Assembly (NCBI GenBank): GCA_029204225.1
Contig: CM055095.1
Coordinates: forward strand, 74,019,501-74,083,500
Reading direction: 5' to 3'
Origin: Diphasiastrum complanatum
Lineage: Eukaryota > Streptophyta > Lycopodiopsida > Lycopodiales > Lycopodiaceae
Length of the DNA stretch: 64,000 nt
Of this stretch, positions 1 through 7,893 are shown piece after piece; within the stretch, counting starts at the first letter, position 1; each line of letters opens with the position of its first letter. Both the position numbers and the translations under genes were made by a program. A model generated the notes under the pieces. The model ran no database searches. It saw only the letters and a program-made list of their open reading frames with translations, and was not told the DNA's origin.

Positions 1-1428
1 CTCGAAAACGGGCCAACACTCTCTCATACAATGTGATGATAGCAGCAATGATCTCCTGAGAAAAGCCAAGCGATGCTAAGCGCTGGAGTAAAAGGTGTCT
101 CGGAACAAAATCAAAGGCTTTGCGGAAATCCACAAAGCAACAATAAACCCTCTGCTTCCTGAACTTAGCCTCCTCAATAATGCATCTCAAGATAAATATC
201 TGGTCAGCCGTGGAGTAGCCAGCGCGAAAACCTGCCTGTCCCATAGCATGTAACCCTTCTGTCTCTGCTCGTGAGCTGACAATAGACTGTAAAACGGATC
301 CATATAGCTTGGCCATAGTATGACTGATCATAATAGTGCAGTAGTTGTCAACAATCAAAGGATCCCCGGCTTTGAGGATAGGGTGTAAAAGGTTGGTGCA
401 CCACGATGTGGGGAGTCCGAAGATGATAGATTGGTTAAAGATATGGGAAATGTATGGGGCAATAATGTGAGCAGCTGGTTTTAGGAAGTCCATACTTAGG
501 AGGTCAACATTAGTGGCTTTTTGGGTTTGACCAATTTGGATGGCGTTTTCAACCATGGACGGGGTAAAGAGGGTGAATTCTGAAGGGCGTGGGGAAAGAG
601 AAATGGAAAGAGAGTCAACTGTATAAAGCTTAGTAGCATAATTTATCCATGATTCAATAGCAATAGGAGCGGGTTTATAAGGGTTTTTAGAGAACATCCG
701 CCAAAAGAAATGGGAGGATGGGGAGGCAATAGCATCAACAAGTTTTTGTCCCAAGGACTGGAGATAAGCTGTCTTTTTTTTCAGAGTCACTTTGTGATAT
801 TCTCTTTGTTTCAAGGCTAGGGTGTGAGGAGAGTGGTATCTAGCGTATACAACTTGTTTATGCAATGAGAAGCACTCTGTATCATACCATTTGTTGTGAG
901 TGCGTTTATGCGAAGGAAAGGTTTTCGAAGGATAGGTAGTATTGGCAGATTGCAAAAGAGACTGAGATAAAAAGATAGCTTGTTGGTCAACTGAGGAGGT
1001 GAAGGGAAAGTCTTGGAGAAAAGTAACTAGGGACTCGGTGTAAAGGGGGAAACCAGATGGAGAGAAAACCGGGCGATGGTGATGAGTGGGACGGTGTGTT
1101 GTGACTGTGGTACTATGATGACCAAGGGATAGAAGTAGGAGGGAGTGATCCGAAATGGTAGGAGGTATAATGCGAAAGGTATGAAGAAATGGGATCAAAG
1201 CCGGTGAACCAATGAAGTAGTCAACAACACTATGTCCTCCTCCATGTGGGTGACAAGTAAAATGATATGACGAAGGCCAGTAAGGAAGGCCATTCAAAAT
1301 AATTAAGGAATGGGCCTCTGCTAAACCAATCAGCCGCTCTCCAAAGTGGGTAGCTGGAGTATCTGCATCCTGTGAGGTCCTGTCAAAGCCCATATCTAAT
1401 GTGCGAACCTGTAGAAAATCACTCTCTC
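1..1428 (-). pseudogene. LINE copy 1 ORF2 fragment: endonuclease C-terminus and RT
   Basis: Read on the minus strand, this is an open stretch beginning inside the APE endonuclease (SDFLQV, then ATHFGERL, GGGHSVVDYFIGSPAL, SDHSLLLL). It continues through a Pro/Ser-rich linker, the RT N-terminal region (WCTNLLHPILKAGDP, NYCTIMISH) and RT motif A (CCFVDFRKAFDFVPR near 110-150), and leaves the window after LYERVLARF. The endonuclease N-terminus, with its metal-binding residues, is absent because of the internal deletion near 1,428. I saw no stop in this stretch, but I read it by eye. The rest of the RT and the C-terminal Cys/His motif lie outside the window. Confidence 0.8.
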
Positions 1429-1902
1429 CAATATATTCTTTTGAGGGATATGTTCCGCAATCCGTTGCTTAAGATATACATTTTCTTGTTCAAGCTGCTC
1501 CATTCGCTTTTTAACCCCACAGAGATCCAAAATCAGCTTGCCGTTCTCAATTTCAAAAGATTGTAATTGTCTTTTGAGTCCGATGATTTCTTGTCGAATA
1601 AAGCTGATGTCAAAAGCAAAGAGGCCTTCAGTGGGTTTGGAGGGGGTATAATCGACTGTGGGCAATTGATTAACTGCAAATGTTTCGACAGCAGGGCGAG
1701 CATCCGTCTTGGATTCCGATGCAGATGCGGTGGACAGATCAGAAGTGGATGCGGTGGATACACTTAAAACAGGTACGATGGCAGGAGCAGGTACCAAAAA
1801 CTCAGATGTGAGGGACAGGGGGGTGTTTTCTGGGTCTCCCAAAGTAGGGCATGGTGGAGAGTGGGGGGAGTTACCTCCCCCTCGTTTGTTGCGTGGAGCC
1901 AT
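1396..1902 (-). pseudogene. LINE copy 1 ORF1, truncated after the coiled coil
   Basis: About 168 codons from the ATG at 1,902 to a stop at 1,396-1,398. The N-terminus is basic (MAPRNKRGGG), followed by a Ser/Thr/Pro-rich stretch and a coiled-coil-like segment rich in Leu, Glu and Gln (near 1,450-1,620). The RRM-like and C-terminal domains seen in the copy at 34.6-35.2 kb are missing. The last residues are out-of-frame endonuclease sequence, showing that a deletion joined ORF1 directly to ORF2. The frame is open upstream to 1,983, but MAPR is preferred because the copy at 33.8 kb starts the same way. Confidence 0.75.
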
Positions 1903-2309
1903 CGCTCCAGGGAATGTCAGTTGATAGACAGCTTCAGGTGTGAGAAAGAGAGAGGTCCGCTTTCCCAGATGTCCGTTCCACAAAAGTGCGCTCCCCAGAT
2001 GTCCGCTCAGATGTCCAGAGCTCAGACAAGCCCTGCTCAGAGATCTGTGCCCTTCAGAAATCTATGCTGCAGAGCGAGGTCCATGCTGTCCGCTCAGAGA
2101 TCCGTCCATGCTGCCCGTACAGAGATCCGTCCATGCTCAGCGATCAGTCCACTCAGAGATCCGTCCATGCTCAGAGATCAGTCCGCGCAGAGATCCGCTC
2201 AGAGATCCGTCTGTTAGGACCGCATCAGTTAGGACCGTGCCAGATCAGCTGGCCAGGGAAACAGTCAGCGAGCAGTCGCGAGGTCCATGCTGGTCGTGAT
2301 GGTCAGAGG

Positions 2310-2360
<51 letters not shown>

Positions 2361-2460
2361 CATATGATCCGCTCAGAGATCCGTCTGTTAGGACTGTGCC
2401 AGATCAGCTGGCCAGGGAAACAGTCAGCGAGCAGTCGCGAGGTCCATGCTGGTCGCGATG

Positions 2461-2463
<3 letters not shown>
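1903..2463 (-). repeat. Subrepeats in the 5' region of LINE copy 1
   Basis: The stretch before ORF1 is built from short degenerate repeats containing GGATCTCTGAGC and CATGGAC, spaced about 20 bp apart. On the upstream side a 174-bp unit is duplicated (starts near 2,197 and 2,371 share about 90 bp of almost identical sequence), and each copy ends in a GA tract. Tandem units ahead of ORF1 are a common form of internal LINE promoter. That role is inferred. Confidence 0.7.
2316..2358. repeat. (GA)n microsatellite in LINE copy 1 5' region
   Basis: An almost pure GA run of about 43 bp, which is (TC)n on the LINE sense strand. It closes the first 174-bp unit of the duplicated 5' region. Confidence 0.95.

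Positions 2464-2504
<41 letters not shown>
2464..2504. repeat. (GA)n tract joining LINE copy 2 tail to LINE copy 1 head
   Basis: A GA run of about 40 bp, (TC)n on the LINE sense strand. On the high-coordinate side it directly follows the conserved LINE 3' end (AAAGACATTAATAAAGCTTT on the minus strand). On the low-coordinate side it meets the 5' region of LINE copy 1. Confidence 0.95.
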
Positions 2505-2508
<4 letters not shown>

Positions 2509-2639
2509 TTTATTAATGTCTTTTCCTTGCCGAAAGGCGTATAAGACGAACAAGTACATCAACTAAGTTGGACACAAGACGGATCAGTGCCGTCAAAGCA
2601 GAAAAAACAAACAAACAAACTAGGAAGAGTCATATAGCC

Positions 2640-2735
2640 AGGATGTGCGTGTGTGTGTGAGATTGTGTGTGTGCATTGAGATTGTGTGTGTGATGTGTGT
2701 GCGCGTGAGAGAGTGTGTGTGTGTGTGTGAGTGAT

Positions 2736-2800
<65 letters not shown>

Positions 2801-2853
2801 TTGTGTGTGACGTGTGAGATTGTGTGTGTGAGTGTGAGTGAGTGAGTGAGTGA

Positions 2854-2899
<46 letters not shown>

Positions 2900-3052
2900 C
2901 TCTTGAGTGCGGTAGATTTTGGTTGATGGGGTTGAGTGTGGGGCCTGGGCATTGTGAGAGGGGTGTGGGACCTGGGTACTTATTACTTAGTTCAGAGTTA
3001 GGAGTTAGGAGTTAGAAGTTAGCGGTTAGGGTTAGAAACTAGATCAGAACGA

Positions 3053-3129
<77 letters not shown>

Positions 3130-3140
3130 GAGGGAGAGAG
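2640..3140. repeat. Mixed GT, GA, GTGA and CA microsatellite block
   Basis: Long runs of GT, GA and GAGT (2,640-2,900), then unique-looking DNA with repeated GGAGTTAG-like units (about 2,995-3,040), then (CA)n at 3,053-3,080 and (GA)n at 3,083-3,126. The block replaces the last part of LINE copy 2 ORF2: the RT frame breaks off right after the SYTYL segment and reads into simple repeats. Confidence 0.9.
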
Positions 3141-5360
3141 AGGTATGTGTAAGATGCCATTATCTCTAGAAGCTGTCCATCAAAATAGAACATAGTGTCT
3201 CTTATATGCTGCCTGTTGGTGTTAAACACCATAACCTTAGTCTTACCAATGTTCACCATCAGCCCCCATATCTGACAAAAAGTATACAAGGCATCCGGAT
3301 GTCGCTGCTGTCCTGCAGCTGAACTAGAGAGTAGAACCACATCATCTGCATAAAGAAGGATAGGGATAATAAGATCTGCAAGAGGACAGCCATCTCCACC
3401 TTCTTCCCGAATGATCCGCTCAAGGTCGTCAATGTATAGAGCAAATAGGGTGGGTGATAAGGGACATCCCTGCTTTACTCCGACCGTACCATGGATATAT
3501 GAAGACCATCCATCTCCATCACGGAATCGGGCCAAAACTCTTTCGTATAATGTGATGATAGCAGCAATGACTTCCTGTGAGAAACCAAGGTTCCTGAACT
3601 TCACCGCCTCAAGGATACACCTCAGTATGAATATCTGGTCCGCTGTGGAATAGCCTGCTCTAAAACTAGCCTATCCCATAGCATATAACTGCTCTGTCTC
3701 CGCATAAGAGCTGATGATAGACTGCATAATTGAACCATAGAGCTTAACCATAGTGTGATTGATCATAATAGTACGATAGTTGTCTACATTCAAAGGATCA
3801 CGAGCCTTAAGTATAGGGTGTAGCAGGTTAGTACACCAGGGTGTGGGAGGGCCAAAAATAACAGATTGGTTAAAAACGTGGGAGATGTATGGAGCAACAA
3901 TATGGGCGATAGGTTTTAGAAAGTCCATACTTAGAGAGTCAACATCAATGGCTTTATGGTTTTGACCATTTTTTATGGCGTTTTCAATCATGGACGAAGT
4001 GAAAAGGGTGAATTTTGAGGGTCGCGGTGAGAGAGAGATGGAAGGAGAGTCAATTGTATAAATTTTTGCAGCATAGTCAATCCAAGATTCAATGGCAATA
4101 GGAGCCGGCATACATGAGTTTTTAGAAAACATCTTCCAAAAGAAGGTAGAAGAAGAGGAGTCCAAGGAATCGATGAGTTTCTGTGCCAGAGACTGAGTCT
4201 TTTTCCGCAAAGTCATTCTATGGTATTCTTTTTGTCTAGATGCTGGTGTCGGGAGAATGGTATTGAGCATGAACAACCTGCTTGTGTAGAGAGAGGCACT
4301 CATCATCATACCATCTATTGTAGGTGCGTTTATGAGATGAGAAAGTTTTTGGAGGATATGCAGCACTGGCTGAGTGAAGAAGCGACTGAGATAAAAAGGC
4401 GGCTCGTTGGTCTACCGAAGATGAGAAAGGGAAATCGGCGAGCAATGTGGCCAGAGAGGAAGTGTACGTAGGAAGACCAAGTGGAGAGAAAGATGGACGA
4501 TGATGACGTGGAATGAGGTGTCGTAACAGTACCACGAGTGGCACGGCCCATAGACAGGAGTAATAGAGAGTGATCAGAAATGGTAGGTGCATAATATGAA
4601 AAGTATGAAGAAATGGAATCAAGGCTGGTGATCCAATGAAGTAGTCAACAACGCTGTGACCACCCCCGTGCGGCTGGTGAGCCAATGAAGTAGTCAACAA
4701 TGCTGTGACCACCCCCGTGCGGATGATAGGTATACACAGATGATGATGGCCATCGAGATAGGCCATTCAAAATGGCTGAGCTTCTGCAAGTCTAATCAAC
4801 TGTTCTCCAAAGTGTGTAGCCGGGGTATCTGCATCCTGAGAGGTCCTATCCAAACTCACATTCAAAACCTGGATATGTAGGAAATCACTATCTGCATAAA
4901 ACTTTGTCTGCTGGGTGCTGGTACGAGCATTAAAATCTCCTGCTAAAAGAATAAGGCCTTGCTGTGCAAAGCTGGCTATATCATCTGAGAGAGCCTGGAA
5001 GTGGTCACCACCATAGTCTGTAAACGCTGATGTCTGAGGTGCAAAATAACAAACTGCTATAAAGAGATCTTGAGGTAGCCCCAAGTAGTGACCAAAAAAC
5101 TGTAACCAAATGAAACGTGCAAATGGATCACTTTTGAGCAGCTTAAAATGAGTACGATGAACTTCCTTGGTAAGACATGCAACACCACCAGAGCCACGTG
5201 TGGTTTTTCCTTGAACGAAAGGCCTGTATGCTGAATGCCATGAATAATCCTGAATGGCTGGAAGGGGTCGATATAGTGATTCATGAGTCTCTGCTAAGAG
5301 AAAAATATCACATTGTTGCAAAAAAGAGTGAAAGTTTCCTACTGAAGAAGATGAAAGCAC
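3127..5360 (-). pseudogene. LINE copy 2 ORF2: endonuclease and RT, broken
   Basis: The endonuclease part (5,360-4,767) has the APE-type signatures ETHES, RGSGGVACL and LLAGDFNAR. A 49-bp duplication then shifts the frame. The linker and RT N-terminus follow (4,366-3,671; WCTNLLHPILKARDP). In the RT core (about 3,604-3,160), GVKQGCPLSPTLFALYIDD and LLYADDVVLL are present. RT motif A (FVDFRKAFD in the sister copy) is deleted: the text jumps from AVKFR straight to NLGFSQ. The C-terminal Cys/His region is gone. The product cannot be an active polymerase. Confidence 0.85.
4625..4722. repeat. 49-bp tandem duplication inside LINE copy 2
   Basis: Units 4,625-4,673 and 4,674-4,722 are nearly identical. 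Forty-nine is not a multiple of three, so the duplication shifts the endonuclease frame. Confidence 0.85.
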
Positions 5361-6263
5361 ACCGTTACAATTCCAAAAACCAATTCGTAATGGCTGAGGG
5401 GATCTTGGGCTGTTGTGCCCGGGATCCCCAACTTCCTATTGTGAAATTTTATCTTAGACTTGCCTTCAATAAAAACCACTCTTTGATTCCTAGCATTGGC
5501 CTCATGAATGACCAATTTCCTCACTTGCCATTGTGTGTATGTTAGATCTTCATCCATAAAAATAAAAGATCCTTTGAGCCTAGCTCGAAGGCGTAAAGCA
5601 ACATTGCGTCGTTCAATGGAATGAAACTTTAGGAATAAGACCTTATCATCAAATTTCCTCCGCCACAGTGTCAAATCCCTCCATATTATGTGCAAGTTTA
5701 GATACAAGAAGGTCTTTCGCCTCATCAAGAGCCTTGTTTACATTAGGAATACCCCTAACTTGTATATTAAGAGCCTTCTTGGCTCTTCTCTCGTGTTCCG
5801 TAAAAGCATTCTCTAGGGTAGAATTCACTAACGAAGGCTGAACTTGACTAGAGAAATTACCGTCCTGCTTAAGAACTGAAGCCCAAGTACGAGTTTCTTG
5901 CACTTCCTTTGCCAAGGACGAGATTTTACTTTCCACATCTTGCTACGAATGAGTATCCTGCATCCCTTTCTTTTTCATCATGTCGATAGTGCTTTGCAAA
6001 TCCTTATTTTGAAGAATGACCTTGGTAAGTTCTCCATGAAGCGTCTGATTTTGTAGCTGCAATTTCTCGATAAATTGAAACACTTCTTTGAACTGATGTT
6101 GTAAGTAGCTATGAAGAGAATCAAAGTCGGATAAGTTGCTAGGTTGTAATTGCTCTGCAGGGATATGATAGGCATCTACAAAAGATAAAATCGGGACCGG
6201 TTGTGATTGGCAAGCAAGAGAAGAGGGGGGTGAAGGAGACCCCCCCTTTTTGATTGAGGCCAT
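5340..6263 (-). pseudogene. LINE copy 2 ORF1: coiled coil and RRM-like domain
   Basis: Starts MASIKKGGSP at 6,263. A Leu/Gln/Lys-rich coiled-coil-like stretch follows, with a stop at 5,940-5,942, then MESKISSLAKEVQ, an RRM-like part (LNIQVRGIPNVNKALDEAKD) and a C-terminal part (RARLKGSFIFMDEDLTYTQW, VVFIEGKSKIKF) in another frame. The order coiled coil, RRM-like, C-terminal domain resembles the RNA-binding ORF1 proteins of L1/Tx1-type LINEs rather than the DUF4283 ORF1 of typical plant L1. At least one nonsense and one frameshift mutation break it. Confidence 0.8.
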
Positions 6264-6335
6264 ATCAAAGATGCTGACAGGGGCAGGGCGGACTAGGGGC
6301 GGTGGACAGCAGGGACCGGGCAGTCAGGGTCGTAG

Positions 6336-6690
6336 AGATAAACTTATCGTCTGAATGGCAATAGTTCACCTTGCCAACAACGAAGTAGCTACATGTTCTC
6401 AACATGTGAAATCCCTTGATATTTAAGAAGTTCTCTGCTTGGTTTTTTGGGTTGGCCAACATAAGGTAGTCAGAAAAAGAAATCGCAGTAAATAAGATCT
6501 TGGCTTTATGAGCTGCCAAATGTGATTCTATTGTTGACTCTAGAATAGTCCGATATCGGATACACCACGGTCCAACAGACTCGAACGTCGAAGGAAACAA
6601 ACAGCTAGCGATTGCATTATGCGAGGAAGGGTAGCGATGTCCAGATCTCGAATCCCGATTCCCAGCCGAGGAAGCAGACCGAGGGGTCAG
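6336..6690. other. No recognised feature
   Basis: Unique-looking DNA between the 5' edge of LINE copy 2 and the hAT-like fragment. It holds short open frames on both strands, none with a recognisable domain. Confidence 0.5.
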
Positions 6691-7070
6691 GGAGCTGCAC
6701 CATCGCGAGATATCAATGGGATCACGTTACCATCGTTGCAACCTATGGCACATCGGGCACGAAGAGATGGACATGTAGATATTGTCACATCAATTACACA
6801 TGTGGGCCCATCAGGGTGCATTTACTACGTTTGAGGGGTACGAGATTGCCCCTTGCTTGAACGCTTCAAACACGATACTCACTCTTGCTTCATCGGACGA
6901 GGTTGGCCCTTCGAGGTTGGGGCTCAGTGTGAGAGGTAAACCCTCAACTATCAATTGATTCTTAAATGTTCATATGTGACCACTAACATGTCACGTTGAT
7001 GGTTGCACATTTCATTTTTAGAAATTTGATAATGGATTTTTATCTTCTTACATTGAATGTTCAGAGAAAT
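6690..7070 (+). pseudogene. hAT-like BED zinc-finger fragment
   Basis: In the frame ending at 6,860 the text reads QWDHVTI, then GTKRWTCRYCHINYTCG, then RVHLLRLRGTRLPLA. A Trp followed by C-x2-C, a His and a GT-R-LP-A close is the pattern of the BED finger at the N-terminus of hAT transposases. The final Cys/His is lost and no transposase core follows. A second member of the same repeat lies on the minus strand at 22,370-22,705 and shares the finger and about 200 bp of flank. This is probably a fragment of a decayed hAT element. Confidence 0.6.
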
Positions 7071-7300
7071 TAGAATGACTTGAAAAATGTGCTTTTTAGA
7101 TCATAGACTAGTCACTACAGTTCACCTAAGTTGAATTGCAGATCGAGATGCGGTGACACAGCCAGAGGCTACCACACCACCTCCCCCGGTTGCCCATCGC
7201 TCACTCCTTTCTTCTCATGGAGAGAGCTTCAGATGAGGCATGGCCTAGTAGTCAGCCTTTTGAGTGGCTAGTGTAGCGACCTGTATTGTTTGGGTAGTAC

Positions 7301-7517
7301 CATAGTTCCCCACGACACACATGCCGTGGGGGTAGAGGTACTGTACCAGGTGCCATGGTACGACACTTGGATTTTTTTTTTTTGAGTTTTTCAACCAAAT
7401 CTTAACGAAAAAAAAAAAATTCCACACGTGCCGTGGAATTGAAGCCCCATGGCACCTGTACAGCACCCACGGCACACGTGCCGTACCAAGTGCCGTGGTA
7501 CGACACTTGGAACTATG
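7301..7517. mobile_element. hAT-like MITE, 217 bp, with 8-bp target duplication
   Basis: Begins CATAGTTCC and ends GGAACTATG, a perfect 9-bp terminal inverted repeat. It is flanked on both sides by GGTAGTAC (7,293-7,300 and 7,518-7,525), an exact 8-bp direct repeat as made by hAT transposases. Inside are two direct copies of a 28-bp block containing GGTACGACACTTGG and several CCGTGG/CCACGG inverted pairs that could fold. There is no coding capacity, so it would depend on a transposase made elsewhere. Confidence 0.88.
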
Positions 7518-7525
7518 GGTAGTAC

Positions 7526-7853
7526 TAAGAGGTAAATCATGTGAAGATAGGCCGATTCTTTCTTATAGATCTTACAGAGACGATTCTGAATCCTGATTCC
7601 CCTGAACTGCCGATTTCTCCAATTCTAGAAAGACTGACTCTGAAAAGGCAGAAAAAAACTTTAGTACGAAGGCATAGAGGAGGGAGATGCAATACTTCAA
7701 GACTCTTGAGTAAGCAAGCTAGGAGGTGCATTGGAGGACAAGAGAGCTTGGCTGTGCTATCACTGTCCTTTGACTAACTATCATGAAGAGGTCCGAGTTG
7801 GAGCTGGTTGGGAAGATAGGACCACCGGTGGTAAAGCTAGTTGGCTGGCTGAT

Positions 7854-7858
<5 letters not shown>
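7526..7858. other. Unassigned DNA before LINE copy 3
   Basis: Moderate-complexity DNA with a plus-strand open frame at 7,541-7,777 that shows no recognisable domain. It stops at the TC tract that opens LINE copy 3. Confidence 0.4.

Positions 7859-7890
<32 letters not shown>
7859..7890. repeat. (TC)n at the 5' junction of LINE copy 3
   Basis: A pure TC run of 32 bp. Recognisable LINE sequence (end of ORF1 and start of ORF2) begins within a few tens of bases downstream, in the orientation with TC on the sense strand. Confidence 0.95.

Positions 7891-7893
<3 letters not shown>

Larger units (their letters stand above)
1..2463 (-). mobile_element. LINE copy 1, internally deleted, 3' end outside window
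   Basis: A minus-strand non-LTR retrotransposon. Reading from high to low coordinates it has a repeat-rich 5' region (about 2,463-1,903), an ORF1 start (MAPRNKRGGG, ATG at 1,902), a coiled-coil-like Gln/Glu/Leu-rich stretch, then an abrupt passage into the C-terminal half of an APE-type endonuclease and the reverse transcriptase, which runs out of the window at position 1. The GA tract at 2,464-2,504 lies between this copy and the 3' end of LINE copy 2, so the two stand head to tail. Close relatives in this window are the copies at 2.5-6.3, 7.9-11.7, 23.6-28.6 and 33.4-38.2 kb. Confidence 0.85.
2505..6335 (-). mobile_element. LINE copy 2, degenerate
   Basis: A minus-strand LINE with ORF1 at about 6,263-5,340, ORF2 from 5,360 down to about 3,140, and the conserved 3' terminus at 2,505-2,560. 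It carries several lesions: an in-frame stop in ORF1 (5,940-5,942), a frameshift near 5,650-5,700, a 49-bp tandem duplication in the endonuclease (4,625-4,722), loss of RT motif A near 3,605-3,615, and replacement of the RT C-terminus and most of the 3' UTR by mixed microsatellite DNA (2,640-3,140). The 5' limit near 6,335 is approximate. No GA/TC tract is visible there, unlike the other copies. Confidence 0.8.

Noticed and set aside
1986-2516. Plus-strand open frames rich in Arg-Ser-Glu repeats
   Set aside because: They run through the subrepeats and GA tracts of the LINE 5' region on the opposite strand. The repeated residues only mirror the repeats.
2620-2952. Minus-strand frame of His/Thr and Ser/Leu repeats
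   Set aside because: Pure translation of GT/GA microsatellites, with no start context or domain.
7541-7777. Plus-strand 78-codon open frame
   Set aside because: No domain, no splice or start support and no counterpart elsewhere in the window.
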